Below are positions 17,319-25,834 of a stretch of 39,638 nucleotides of DNA, piece by piece. How positions within the stretch are numbered: the stretch's first letter is position 1; each line of letters starts with the position of its first letter. The stretch is from positions 1-39,638 of the forward strand of contig JAFQRE010000007.1 of assembly GCA_017410245.1 (NCBI GenBank). The letters are read 5' to 3'. Made by a program: the position numbers and the translations under genes. The notes under the pieces were generated by a model. It was not told where the DNA came from. It did no database searches and saw nothing but the letters and a program-made list of their open reading frames with translations. The DNA is from Bacteroidaceae bacterium (lineage in GTDB: Bacteria > Bacteroidota > Bacteroidia > Bacteroidales > Barnesiellaceae_A).

Positions 17319-19835
17319 ATGAAAAGAATAGCAAAACTACTTGTTGCCGTTGCAATACTTACTGCAACATCTTGCGGCACTATGCCACGTCCTAACGAGT
17401 CACCACGCGTACGCACCAATTTCGATGCCGACTGGTTGTTTAATCTTGGCGATGAACCGGGAATGGAGCTGCCCAACTACGATGATAGTCAATGGCGAAA
17501 ACTAAATCTACCCCATGACTGGGCCATTGAGGGAGATTTCTCGGCCGACAATCCATCGGGATATGCCGGTGGGGCTTTACCCGGAGGTATAGGTTGGTAT
17601 CGCAAGCACTTCTGCTTAGATAGTACCGACTTGACTCAAGGTAAAAAAATATATATCGACTTTGATGGTATATATATGCTATCAAATGTTTTTGTCAATG
17701 GGGTTTCTACCGGAGTGCGTCCTTATGGATATATATCCTTCCGACGCGACATCACTTCGCTACTACACGAAGGCGAAAATGTAGTAGCAGTGCGAGTAGA
17801 TAACTCGGAACAGCCCAACTCACGTTGGTACAGCGGTTGTGGTATATATCGTCACGTATGGTTAGTACAAACGTCGGCACTGCATATCGACAATTGGGGC
17901 ACTTATGTAACAACTCCTACGATAGAGGACAATAGAGCCATTGTAAATGTATTGACTCGCTTGCGCAATACAACCAACAAGACAGCCGATGCAACCGTGG
18001 CTCACTATATACTCAATGCCGAAGGAAATACAGTAGCATATGCCGAGGGTAACATGAGTGTCGCTCCCGACACTACTGCTGAGGCAGGAGTTGATATAGT
18101 GTTGGATAGCCCTAAAAGATGGTCGGTGGAGACTCCATACCTCTATACGGTACGCACACAAGTAATACAAAATGGTGAGGTAGTAGATAGCTACGACACT
18201 CCACTGGGTGTACGTACATTCCATTTTGATGCAGCTCGGGGATTTTTCCTTAATGACAAGCCTGTGAAAATAAAAGGAGTGTGTATGCATCACGACCTGG
18301 GGTGCCTGGGTGCAGCTGTAAATATTCGCGCCATAGAGCGACAATTGGAGATACTCAAAGCGATGGGTTGTAATGCCTATCGTTGCTCTCACAATCCGCC
18401 AGCACCCGAAGTGCTCGATCTTTGCGACCGCATGGGATTTATTGTGATGGACGAGGCATTGGATATGTGGAGTCGCCCTAAGACGAAATACGACTATGCA
18501 CGATACTTCAAGGAGTGGCATGAGCGCGACCTTACCGACTTGGTAATGCGCGACCGCAACCACCCCTCAATCTTCATGTGGAGCATTGGTAACGAAGTAC
18601 GTGAGCAATGGACGCACGAGGCCAGCGATATACTCTCGCTCGAAGATGCCAATATGCCACTCAATCTTATTAAGCAGGCTACAGCTTTGGCACAACAAGG
18701 CGATACGTTGAGTACCAATTCACTCATCACTCGTCGTTTGTGCCAAATAGTGAAAAATCTCGACCCTCGCCCCATTACGACAGGTAATGACGAGCCTAAT
18801 CCCAGCAATCACCTATTCCGAGCAGGCTCACTCGACATTATTGGTTATAATTATCATGTCGATTGGTTCGACTCGGTACCCGGCTGGTTTCCCGATAAGC
18901 CTTTTATTGCCACCGAGAGTGCATCGGCCTTGATGACCCGAGGTTACTATGAACAACCCTCAGACAGCATGATGCCACGCCCTATACGTTGGGATATACC
19001 CTACATCAATGAAAGCTATTCTTGCTCTTCATACGACCACGTGCATGCACCTTGGGGTAGCACACACGAGAAAAATTGGCGTATGGTCAAAGAGCGCGAC
19101 TATGTGAGTGGCACGTTTATCTGGACAGGGTTCGACTATATTGGAGAGCCCACTCCATACACATTCCCCGCCCGCAGCTCCTACTTCGGTATCATCGATT
19201 TGGCCGGATTTCCCAAGGATATATATTATATGTATAAGAGCGAGTGGAGCAATGATACTGTTTTGCACCTATTCCCACATTGGAACCACACTCCGGGCGA
19301 AACGATTGATATGTGCTGTTATTACAACAATGCCGATGAGGTGGAGTTGTGGATAAATGGTGTTTCGCAAGGAGTGCACACTAAGCCCGAGGGCAAATTC
19401 CATGCCATGTGGCGCGTACAGTTTCAACCCGGTGAAGTAAAAGTGGTATCACGTCGTGAGGGCAAAGAAGTTGCCTCTCAAACAATCCGTACAGCCGGTT
19501 TACCGGCTCAGATACGACTCACTCCCGATCGCTCGGCTTTAAACGCCGACGGTTACGATCTCAGTTTTGTCACAGTTGAAATTCTTGACAAAGACGGCAA
19601 TCTTTGTCCTTACGCCGACAATCATGTAACATTCGATATCCAAGGCAATGCCTTCATAGCCGGTGTAGATAATGGCTCGCCCTACTCTATGGAACGCTTC
19701 AAAGCCAATCATCGCAAAGCATTCTACGGAAAATGCTTGGTTGTACTACAGAATAATGGTAGCGCAGGCAAGGCTACGCTTACTGCAACTGCGCAAGGCC
19801 TCACATCTGCTCAGGTCACAATCTCGGCTCAATAA
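17319..19835 (+). CDS. Lipoprotein glycoside hydrolase family 2 (beta-galactosidase-like)
   Basis: 838 residues. A lipoprotein signal ends in TATSC (Cys19), so it is probably membrane-anchored in the cell envelope. The GH2 domains follow in order: sugar-binding jelly roll (~30-190; GGIGWYRKHF, GIYRHVWLV), immunoglobulin-like domain (~195-305) and TIM barrel (~310-600), with KIKGVCMHHDLGCLG and CNAYRCSHNPP. Glu426 in MWSIGNEV is the expected acid/base and Glu533 in FIATESAS the expected nucleophile; both are present. The C-terminal part (~640-838) resembles the DUF4982/Ig-like modules of Bacteroidota GH2 enzymes. Substrate specificity (beta-galactoside or another beta-glycoside) cannot be read from sequence. 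No SusC/SusD pair is nearby, so this is not a typical polysaccharide utilisation locus. It is probably co-transcribed with the TPR/HTH gene. Confidence 0.88.
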   Translation: MKRIAKLLVAVAILTATSCGTMPRPNESPRVRTNFDADWLFNLGDEPGMELPNYDDSQWRKLNLPHDWAIEGDFSADNPSGYAGGALPGGIGWYRKHFCLDSTDLTQGKKIYIDFDGIYMLSNVFVNGVSTGVRPYGYISFRRDITSLLHEGENVVAVRVDNSEQPNSRWYSGCGIYRHVWLVQTSALHIDNWGTYVTTPTIEDNRAIVNVLTRLRNTTNKTADATVAHYILNAEGNTVAYAEGNMSVAPDTTAEAGVDIVLDSPKRWSVETPYLYTVRTQVIQNGEVVDSYDTPLGVRTFHFDAARGFFLNDKPVKIKGVCMHHDLGCLGAAVNIRAIERQLEILKAMGCNAYRCSHNPPAPEVLDLCDRMGFIVMDEALDMWSRPKTKYDYARYFKEWHERDLTDLVMRDRNHPSIFMWSIGNEVREQWTHEASDILSLEDANMPLNLIKQATALAQQGDTLSTNSLITRRLCQIVKNLDPRPITTGNDEPNPSNHLFRAGSLDIIGYNYHVDWFDSVPGWFPDKPFIATESASALMTRGYYEQPSDSMMPRPIRWDIPYINESYSCSSYDHVHAPWGSTHEKNWRMVKERDYVSGTFIWTGFDYIGEPTPYTFPARSSYFGIIDLAGFPKDIYYMYKSEWSNDTVLHLFPHWNHTPGETIDMCCYYNNADEVELWINGVSQGVHTKPEGKFHAMWRVQFQPGEVKVVSRREGKEVASQTIRTAGLPAQIRLTPDRSALNADGYDLSFVTVEILDKDGNLCPYADNHVTFDIQGNAFIAGVDNGSPYSMERFKANHRKAFYGKCLVVLQNNGSAGKATLTATAQGLTSAQVTISAQ

Positions 19836-19854
19836 GAGCACACGATATATAATA

Positions 19855-19886
19855 AAAAAGCTCGTGATGAAAGTCACGAGCTTTTT
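19855..19886. terminator. Bidirectional terminator shared by the GH2 gene and korB
   Basis: Arms AAAAAGCTCGTGA and TCACGAGCTTTTT with a 6-base loop. The A-run and T-run on the two sides give an intrinsic terminator in both directions, between two convergent genes. Confidence 0.9.
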
Positions 19887-19904
19887 CTATATAAGTAATG
19901 CTTA

Positions 19905-20921
19905 TTATTTCACTTCCCAAGTGTCACCGCTGAGGATATATTCACGCAACGACTTGAAGTTTTTCTTGCCTTTCACCTCTTCTACCTGACGGGTAAGTTC
20001 ATCGGTATAGTTGGGGGCATCAACATCACGGATAACACCCAAAGCAAGAGGCAAATCGTGACCGTCCATCATAGCCAACATTTGGTGCAATACATTGTTG
20101 GGGTTCTTGGCATCATGAACGAGAACATCGTCCATAGTGTAGCCATCTTCGCCAATAGTAACAGCTTTCAACATGTAGCCATCGAGAACGATACCGCGAT
20201 TGTTCTCTTTACCAAATATCATCTTCTCACCATGACGGAGGTGGATAGTGCGATCGGCACGCACCTCTTTGTCGGCAACGTATGAGTGGATATTGTGGTT
20301 GAAGATAACGCAGTTTTGCAACACCTCGCACACCGCAGCACCTTTGTGAGCTGCCGCTGCAGCAAGAATTTCTACTGTAGTAGCCATCTCAACATCGAGC
20401 GAACGAGCAAAGAATGTACCACGAGCACCAAATACGAGTTCGGCGGGGATAAAAGGATCCTCTACAGTACCATAGGGCGATGATTTAGTTACCGAGCCAC
20501 GATCGGTAGTAGGTGAATATTGACCCTTTGTAAGACCATAAATCTTGTTGTTCATCAACAAGATGTTGATATCGATGTTGCGACGCACCTCGTGAATGAA
20601 GTGGTTACCACCAATAGCAAGACAGTCACCATCACCCGAAACTTGCCATACAGTAAGCTCGGGATTGGCCATTTTAACACCCGATGCGATAGCACCACCA
20701 CGACCATGGATAGTGTGGAAGCCGTATGTACCCATATAGTAAGGTAGGCGTGATGAACAACCGATACCGGAGATTACTGCAGTTTTGTGGGGGGCAACAC
20801 CCACTTCGGCCATTGCTTTTTGCAAAGCATTAACGATAGCGTGGTCGCCACAACCGGGACACCAGCGTACATATTGGTCGCTCTTAAAGTCCTGTGCCGT
20901 ATATGTTTTGTTCTCTTCCAT
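19905..20921 (-). CDS. korB: 2-oxoacid:ferredoxin oxidoreductase, beta subunit
   Basis: 338 residues, the usual length. It binds thiamine diphosphate: GDGDCLAIGGNHFIHEVRRN starts at residue 96, with MNNKIYGLTKGQ after it. Cys21, Cys24 (CPGCGDH), Cys55 and Cys204 are in the places expected for the single [4Fe-4S] cluster of the KorB type. With KorA it oxidatively decarboxylates a 2-oxoacid, most likely 2-oxoglutarate to succinyl-CoA, passing electrons to ferredoxin; in anaerobes the reverse direction is also used. It follows korA after a 2-base gap and ends before a shared terminator. No ferredoxin-like delta subunit is adjacent. The substrate is inferred from family similarity, and a different 2-oxoacid cannot be excluded. 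Confidence 0.9.
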   Translation of the reverse strand: MEENKTYTAQDFKSDQYVRWCPGCGDHAIVNALQKAMAEVGVAPHKTAVISGIGCSSRLPYYMGTYGFHTIHGRGGAIASGVKMANPELTVWQVSGDGDCLAIGGNHFIHEVRRNIDINILLMNNKIYGLTKGQYSPTTDRGSVTKSSPYGTVEDPFIPAELVFGARGTFFARSLDVEMATTVEILAAAAAHKGAAVCEVLQNCVIFNHNIHSYVADKEVRADRTIHLRHGEKMIFGKENNRGIVLDGYMLKAVTIGEDGYTMDDVLVHDAKNPNNVLHQMLAMMDGHDLPLALGVIRDVDAPNYTDELTRQVEEVKGKKNFKSLREYILSGDTWEVK

Positions 20922-20923
20922 GA

Positions 20924-22774
20924 TTACTTCTCAATTAATTGGGTGAAATGTTCTACCAACTCGGCTGAGCTGAAGGGTTGGCCTTCTACCTTGTTGTAAC
21001 GCAAGAACTCAACACCGGGTATTTTGCCGGCAAGGTATGATGCAAATTGACCATTGTTCAACTCGCATACTACCACTTTCTTATAACGACGAATTATCTC
21101 TTCGGCATTTGAAGGTAGCGGGTTGATGTAGTTGAAGTGTATCATAGCTACATCTTTACCCTCGTTACACATCTCGGTAACTGCCGAGTAGAGGTGTCCG
21201 TATGTACCACCCCAACCTACTACGAGGAGGTCAGAATCGGGGTTACCCAAAACTTCGAGTTGGGGTATTTCTTTTGCTACATTATCTATCTTAGCTTGAC
21301 GAGCAGCTACCATCACAGCGTGGTTGGCGGGATCGGTCGAGATTGCGCTTGTCTTGGCATCTTTTTCAAGACCACCGAGACGGTGCATAAATCCTTCCAT
21401 TCCGGGAACTGCCCAATAGCGTACTTGTGTTTCGGGGTTACGCATGTAGGGTTTCCAACCTTCGGCAAGCATTTCGGGCTTAACGTAGTTGGGACGAATT
21501 TCGGGATATTCGTCTTCTTCGGGTACACGCCATGCAGTAGAGCCGTTAGCGATGAAGCCATCGGTGAGCAGAATAACGGGAGTCATATGCTCGAGAGCTA
21601 TCTTGGCAGCATTGAAAGCCATATCGTAGCAGTTGGCGGGTGTTGAAGCTGCAACTACAACCACGGGGCTCTCACCATTGCGACCGTAGAGAGCTTGCAA
21701 GAGGTCGGTTTGCTCGGTTTTGGTGGGAAGACCTGTTGAAGGGCCACCACGTTGAACATCGATAACAACCAAGGGCAACTCGGCCATAACAGCCAAGCCT
21801 ATAGCCTCGCTCTTGAGGGCAAGACCGGGACCTGAAGTAGAAGTAGCAGCCAAATTGCCGGCAAAAGCTGCTCCAATAGCCGAACATGCGCCAGCAATTT
21901 CATCTTCCATTTGTACGGCTTTTACACCGAGGTCTTTACGTTTTGCCAACTCGTGCAGAATGTCGGTTGCGGGAGTAATAGGATAGCTACCCAAGAAGAG
22001 GGGCAAACCGGCCTTCTCGGCAGCTGCTATAAGACCCCATGCGGTAGCTGTATTACCATTCAAGTCGGTATAGATACCTTTACGTACCGATGCACTCTCT
22101 ACACGATAGGTCGATACAGATGCATGTATGTTATTACCATAGTTGTAGCCATCGTTGAGTACTTTCACGTTGGCCTCGGCAATAGTAGGTTTCTTGGCAA
22201 ATTTGTGCGAAAGCATATTGCCGGCTTGCGAAACAGGACGATCGAAGAGCCAGCATACAAGACCCAATGCAAAGATGTTTTTACAGCGAACTATCGATTT
22301 AACATCAAGACCAGAGTCGGCAAGAGACTCTTTGGTGAGTGTAGTGATAGCTACCGACATCACTTGAGCGGGGTCAATACCCAACTCTGCAATTGCATCA
22401 TCGGTTTCGTAAAGAGCTTTTTTCAAATCGGCTTCTTTGAATGAGTCGGTATCTATGATAACCACGCCACCTTTCTTGAGGAATTGGATTTGAGTCTTCA
22501 ATGCAGCGGGATTCATGGCAACCAACACATCGGCTTTGTCACCGGGAGTGTAAACGCCTTTACCTATGTGAACTTGGAAACCCGACACGCCGCTTAAGGT
22601 GCCTTGCGGTGCGCGTATCTCTGCCGGATAGTCGGGGAATGTCGAAATCTCATTGCCGATTGCGGCTGAGATAGCTGAAAAGATGTTGCCTGCAAGCTGC
22701 ATACCGTCACCCGAGTCACCCGAGAAACGTACAACTACCTTTTCCAGAACTTTCACCTTTGTAGATTCTGTCAT
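20924..22774 (-). CDS. korA: 2-oxoacid:ferredoxin oxidoreductase, alpha subunit (gamma-alpha fusion)
   Basis: 616 residues. The N-terminal ~190 residues are the gamma domain (VVRFSGDSGDGMQLAGNIFS, then FPDYPAEIRAPQGT). The remainder is the pyrimidine-binding alpha domain (LGSYPITPATDILHELAKR, QMEDEIAGACSAIGAAFAG, TSTSGPGLALKSEAIGLAV, VDVQRGGPSTGLPTKTEQTD). The gamma-alpha fusion is the standard form of KorA in Bacteroidota. It forms a heterodimeric complex with KorB in the cytoplasm. Its promoter lies 63 bases upstream of the start codon and a short hairpin is found at the expected 5' end of the mRNA. Confidence 0.92.
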   Translation of the reverse strand: MTESTKVKVLEKVVVRFSGDSGDGMQLAGNIFSAISAAIGNEISTFPDYPAEIRAPQGTLSGVSGFQVHIGKGVYTPGDKADVLVAMNPAALKTQIQFLKKGGVVIIDTDSFKEADLKKALYETDDAIAELGIDPAQVMSVAITTLTKESLADSGLDVKSIVRCKNIFALGLVCWLFDRPVSQAGNMLSHKFAKKPTIAEANVKVLNDGYNYGNNIHASVSTYRVESASVRKGIYTDLNGNTATAWGLIAAAEKAGLPLFLGSYPITPATDILHELAKRKDLGVKAVQMEDEIAGACSAIGAAFAGNLAATSTSGPGLALKSEAIGLAVMAELPLVVIDVQRGGPSTGLPTKTEQTDLLQALYGRNGESPVVVVAASTPANCYDMAFNAAKIALEHMTPVILLTDGFIANGSTAWRVPEEDEYPEIRPNYVKPEMLAEGWKPYMRNPETQVRYWAVPGMEGFMHRLGGLEKDAKTSAISTDPANHAVMVAARQAKIDNVAKEIPQLEVLGNPDSDLLVVGWGGTYGHLYSAVTEMCNEGKDVAMIHFNYINPLPSNAEEIIRRYKKVVVCELNNGQFASYLAGKIPGVEFLRYNKVEGQPFSSAELVEHFTQLIEK

Positions 22775-22810
22775 TTCGTTGCTATTAGTTTGTAGATTAG
22801 GTTAACTACT

Positions 22811-22829
22811 CCTACGGCTACGCCATAGG
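22811..22829 (-). promoter_or_regulatory. Hairpin at the predicted 5' end of the korAB transcript
   Basis: CCTACGGC-TAC-GCCATAGG on the plus strand; in the minus-strand RNA it is an 8-bp stem with one G-U pair and a 3-base loop. It begins about 8 bases past the -7 box, so nearly at the transcript start. It could protect the 5' end or act in regulation. Confidence 0.45.
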
Positions 22830-22836
22830 TCAGGTG

Positions 22837-22868
22837 CAAAGTTAATAAATATACTCTTTAAATCACAA
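22837..22868 (-). promoter_or_regulatory. Promoter of korAB
   Basis: On the minus strand TTG (22866-22868), a 21-base spacer and TAACTTTG (22837-22844), a full match to TAnnTTTG. Confidence 0.65.
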
Positions 22869-22915
22869 ATCTTTAGCGATTTTTTATCATAAAATATTTA
22901 TTGGCACTTTTGCGC

Positions 22916-22943
22916 TTGTTTCTATTTTTTATTAGTATTTTTG
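22916..22943 (+). promoter_or_regulatory. Promoter of the YgjP-type metallopeptidase gene
   Basis: TATTTTTG at 22936-22943 fits TAnnTTTG. A TTG lies at 22916-22918 with a somewhat short 17-base spacer. The start codon follows 21 bases later. Confidence 0.5.
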
Positions 22944-22963
22944 TGTTGTATTGAAACAAATAG

Positions 22964-23698
22964 ATGTCCGAAAGTTATAAAATATCTGACAAGGATTTTG
23001 GCGAAATCACAATTCGCTCAAGTTCCCGGGCGCGAAGAGTATCTTTTCGCGCTGAAAATGGCGCTATTACCATCGTTTGGCCTACGCATTGGGCTATCGA
23101 CAATGCCTATATTTTGAAGTTGATTGATAGCAATAGAGAGGCATTGCACCGACTGCTCAAGCGCTCATCAAAGACTCATGTCGATACTACACTGTATGAT
23201 GGGAAAGTCATCAAAATAGAGGAGGGCGAGTTGCGACTATGCGCCGATAATACCATTGGTAGAGGTCGTGTAGTAGTACGCCACTTTGATGGAGGGTTAT
23301 ATTTTCTGTTTAATGCCGACGACATATCATCAGCCTCGTTTCAACGAGGATTCTCTCGCTTTATACTCCACACCATTACACGATTATATGCCTCGACATT
23401 GCGCGATTTGGTCGATACTTGTGCTCAGCGCTGCAAGCCCAAGGTGCGTGAGGTGCGCATAGGTCGCGGACGCAGAGTGCTGGGAAGTTGCACTCGCTCG
23501 GGTATCATTACGATATCGGCATTTGTACTGTTCCTCCCACAACATTTACGCCATTATATAGTGTACCATGAGTTGGCTCATCTCTATCACCACGACCATA
23601 GTACACACTTCCACAAGGTGTGCGATATGTTGTGCGATGGCCGAGAGAAAGAATGGAATAAGGAACTCAAACAATTCGCATTTCCCATTGATTTATAA
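22964..23698 (+). CDS. YgjP-like (DUF45) zinc metallopeptidase
   Basis: 244 residues, the usual length for the family. It has the zinc motif HELAH (His202, Glu203, His206) within YHELAHLYHHDHSTHFH, where a later His supplies the third ligand. Upstream are the family-typical segments RARRVSFRAENG (near the N terminus) and VLGSCTRSGIITIS. There is no signal peptide or membrane helix, so it is likely cytoplasmic. The family is related to the metal-binding core of WLM/SprT-like proteases; its physiological substrate is not established to my knowledge. It is a single-gene unit between the divergent korA and the rimP operon. Confidence 0.85.
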   Translation: MSESYKISDKDFGEITIRSSSRARRVSFRAENGAITIVWPTHWAIDNAYILKLIDSNREALHRLLKRSSKTHVDTTLYDGKVIKIEEGELRLCADNTIGRGRVVVRHFDGGLYFLFNADDISSASFQRGFSRFILHTITRLYASTLRDLVDTCAQRCKPKVREVRIGRGRRVLGSCTRSGIITISAFVLFLPQHLRHYIVYHELAHLYHHDHSTHFHKVCDMLCDGREKEWNKELKQFAFPIDL

Positions 23699-23772
23699 AT
23701 GTTAATATATAATAAAAATATATAATTACACCGCAATACAACAACAAAAATTGTCGATGTGGGCGCATACGC

Positions 23773-23803
23773 TTGTATTTGAGATAATAATGTACTATAT
23801 TTG
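23773..23803 (+). promoter_or_regulatory. Promoter of the rimP-nusA-infB operon
   Basis: TTG (23773-23775), a 20-base spacer and TATATTTG (23796-23803): an excellent match to the Bacteroidota promoter. Transcription should start near 23808-23812, leaving a leader of ~55-60 bases before rimP. Confidence 0.7.
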
Positions 23804-23821
23804 CACCACACAAGAGACGTG

Positions 23822-23850
23822 GAGGGGGCAATGATGTCCCCTCGTTTTTT
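23822..23850 (+). terminator. Terminator-like hairpin with U-run in the rimP leader (possible attenuator)
   Basis: Arms GAGGGGGCA and TGTCCCCTC (all nine positions pair, one as G-U) with an ATGA loop, then CG and seven T residues. It is a full intrinsic-terminator structure placed between the promoter and the rimP start codon, about 15 bases after the expected transcript start. No competing antiterminator fold was found by eye. Confidence 0.7.
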
Positions 23851-23866
23851 TCTTAGACACAGAAAT

Positions 23867-24334
23867 ATGATAGAAAAACAGGTAGTTTACGACATTGTAA
23901 ATGAAGCATTGCAAGGAAGCGATTGCTTTATAGTAGATGTATTGGTACGCCCCGGCAACAACATTGTAGTCGAGATAGACAATCAAGATGGTATAGATAT
24001 AGAACGATGCGAAAGCGTGCATCGCTTTATTGAGTCGAAACTTGACCGCGATGTTGAAGATTATGAGCTTGAAGTGGGCTCGGCCGGAATCACCTCTCCC
24101 TTCAAAGTTGTTGCACAATACCACAAGAACATAGGCAACGAAGTAGAGGTACTCACTCGCGATGGTCGTAAGTTGAACGGAATCTTGAAAGAGTGCAACG
24201 AAGAGGCTTTTACCTTGACAATTACCAAGAAGGTAAAACCCGAAGGCGCTAAACGTAAAATAGAAGTGGAAGAAGACCTCCACTTTGCATACACTGAAGT
24301 AAAATACACTAAATATTTAATTCGATTTAAATAA
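23867..24334 (+). CDS. rimP: Ribosome maturation factor RimP
   Basis: 155 residues from the ATG at 23867 (MIEKQVVYDIVNEAL). The open frame can be extended to 23801, but that ATG falls inside the promoter -7 box and before the leader hairpin, so the inner start is preferred. RimP is needed for maturation of the 30S ribosomal subunit. Landmarks are DCFIVDVLVRPGNNIVVEID, a CESVHRFIE helix, DYELEVGSAGITSPF (the conserved GSAG-type loop, usually SSPGLxxP) and the C-terminal SH3-like part NEVEVLTRDGRKLNGILKE. It is followed three bases later by nusA, the order conserved in most bacteria. Confidence 0.92.
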   Translation: MIEKQVVYDIVNEALQGSDCFIVDVLVRPGNNIVVEIDNQDGIDIERCESVHRFIESKLDRDVEDYELEVGSAGITSPFKVVAQYHKNIGNEVEVLTRDGRKLNGILKECNEEAFTLTITKKVKPEGAKRKIEVEEDLHFAYTEVKYTKYLIRFK

Positions 24335-24337
24335 GCT

Positions 24338-25777
24338 ATGGCAAAAAAAGCAGAAACCATCAATATGGTAGATACGTTCTCGGAGTTTAAAGAACTCAAG
24401 AACATTGAAGTAACCACCATGATAAACGTTTTGGAAGAGTCGTTCCGTAACGTGCTTGCCAAGATGTTTGGTACAGACGAGAACTTCGACGTAATCGTAA
24501 ATCCCACCAAAGGAGACTTTGAGATTTGGCGAAATCGTGAGATTGTAGAGGACGGTGCTGTAACCAATCCCAATATGCAGATTTCACTCACCGAGGCTAA
24601 AGCCATAGACCCTGACTTTGAGGTAGGAGAGGAAGTAACAGACGAAGTGATTTTTGAAAAATTCGGTCGTCGTGCTATCCTCAATCTTCGTCAGACATTG
24701 GCCTCGAAAATTCTCGACTTGCAGAAAGACGCACTTTACAACAGCTACAAAGATCGTATTGGCGAGTTGGTAAGTGCCGAAGTATATCAGATATGGAAAA
24801 AAGAGATGTTGCTCGTCGATGACGAGAACAACGAGCTTCTGTTGCCCAAAGAGGAGCAAATTCCCAGCGATTTCTATCGCAAAGGCGACACAGTGCGTGC
24901 TATTGTACTCGATGTAGAGAACAAAAACAACAATCCCAAGATTATTGTTTCACGCACATCAAACGAATTTTTGCACCGATTGTTCGAGCTTGAGGTACCC
25001 GAGATACACGATGGTCTTATCCTCATTCGTGCCATTGCCCGCATACCCGGCGAGCGTGCCAAGATTGCCGTAGAGTCGTATGACGACCGTATCGACCCCG
25101 TAGGCGCTTGTGTAGGTGTAAAAGGTTCGCGCATACATGGCATCGTACGCGAGTTGCGCAACGAAAATATCGACGTTATCAACTATACTTCCAATCCTTC
25201 ACTCTTCATACAACGCGCTCTCAGCCCCGCCAAGATTGCGTCTATAGAGGTAGATGAAGAGAACAAGCGTGCATCGGTATATTTGAGCGACTCTAAGGAG
25301 GTTTCGCTTGCCATTGGTAAGAATGGCCTTAACATACGCCTTGCCATGAAGCTCACCGGCTATGAAATAGAAGTGTGCCGCATGAAACAAGAGGGCGAGG
25401 AGAGCGTAGGTATTACACTCGACAAGTATGTAGGCGAGATAGACAGTGCTGCTATCAACGCATTTATGGCTGCAGGTATCACTACCGACCAAATGATACG
25501 CAGCACTTCGGTAGAAGAACTTGTAGAGAAAACTGGTCTTGACGAAGAGTTGGTAGCTCAAATACAAACATTCCTCAACGACGAAGAAGATGTATTCCTC
25601 GACGAATTTGCCAACGAAATAGACCAATGGGTTATCGATGCCCTCAAGAAGATGGGTTGCGACACAGCAAAACGTGTTTTGGCTCATTCGCGCGAAGAGC
25701 TTATCGATAAAGCAGACCTCGAAGAAGACACCGTTGATGAGGTGATTGAGATACTCAAGGCCGAGTTTGAGGACTAA
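24338..25777 (+). CDS. nusA: Transcription termination/antitermination factor NusA
   Basis: 479 residues. Domains in order: N-terminal RNA polymerase-binding domain (~1-125), S1 domain (~130-200; RKGDTVRAIVLDVE, IIVSRT), KH1 (~225-280; RAIARIPGERAKIAV, GACVGVKGSRI) and KH2 (~290-360; LAIGKNGLNIRLA). Two acidic helical repeats follow at ~365-479 (AINAFMAAGITTDQMIRSTS and VIDALKKMGCDTAKRVLAHS). NusA binds RNA polymerase and nascent RNA and enhances pausing and intrinsic termination. It is the middle gene of the operon. Because a terminator-like hairpin precedes the operon, autoregulation by NusA is an attractive but untested idea. Confidence 0.95.
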   Translation: MAKKAETINMVDTFSEFKELKNIEVTTMINVLEESFRNVLAKMFGTDENFDVIVNPTKGDFEIWRNREIVEDGAVTNPNMQISLTEAKAIDPDFEVGEEVTDEVIFEKFGRRAILNLRQTLASKILDLQKDALYNSYKDRIGELVSAEVYQIWKKEMLLVDDENNELLLPKEEQIPSDFYRKGDTVRAIVLDVENKNNNPKIIVSRTSNEFLHRLFELEVPEIHDGLILIRAIARIPGERAKIAVESYDDRIDPVGACVGVKGSRIHGIVRELRNENIDVINYTSNPSLFIQRALSPAKIASIEVDEENKRASVYLSDSKEVSLAIGKNGLNIRLAMKLTGYEIEVCRMKQEGEESVGITLDKYVGEIDSAAINAFMAAGITTDQMIRSTSVEELVEKTGLDEELVAQIQTFLNDEEDVFLDEFANEIDQWVIDALKKMGCDTAKRVLAHSREELIDKADLEEDTVDEVIEILKAEFED

Positions 25778-25834
25778 AGGGCTTGATATCGAGGCGGGAG
25801 CGTTTACATAATTTTCAAACTTTAATTAAAGTCT

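Noticed and set aside
17319..19835. GH2 gene as part of a polysaccharide utilisation locus
   Set aside because: No SusC-like or SusD-like gene lies within the window, and the adjacent regulator is not a hybrid two-component or ECF sigma/anti-sigma type.
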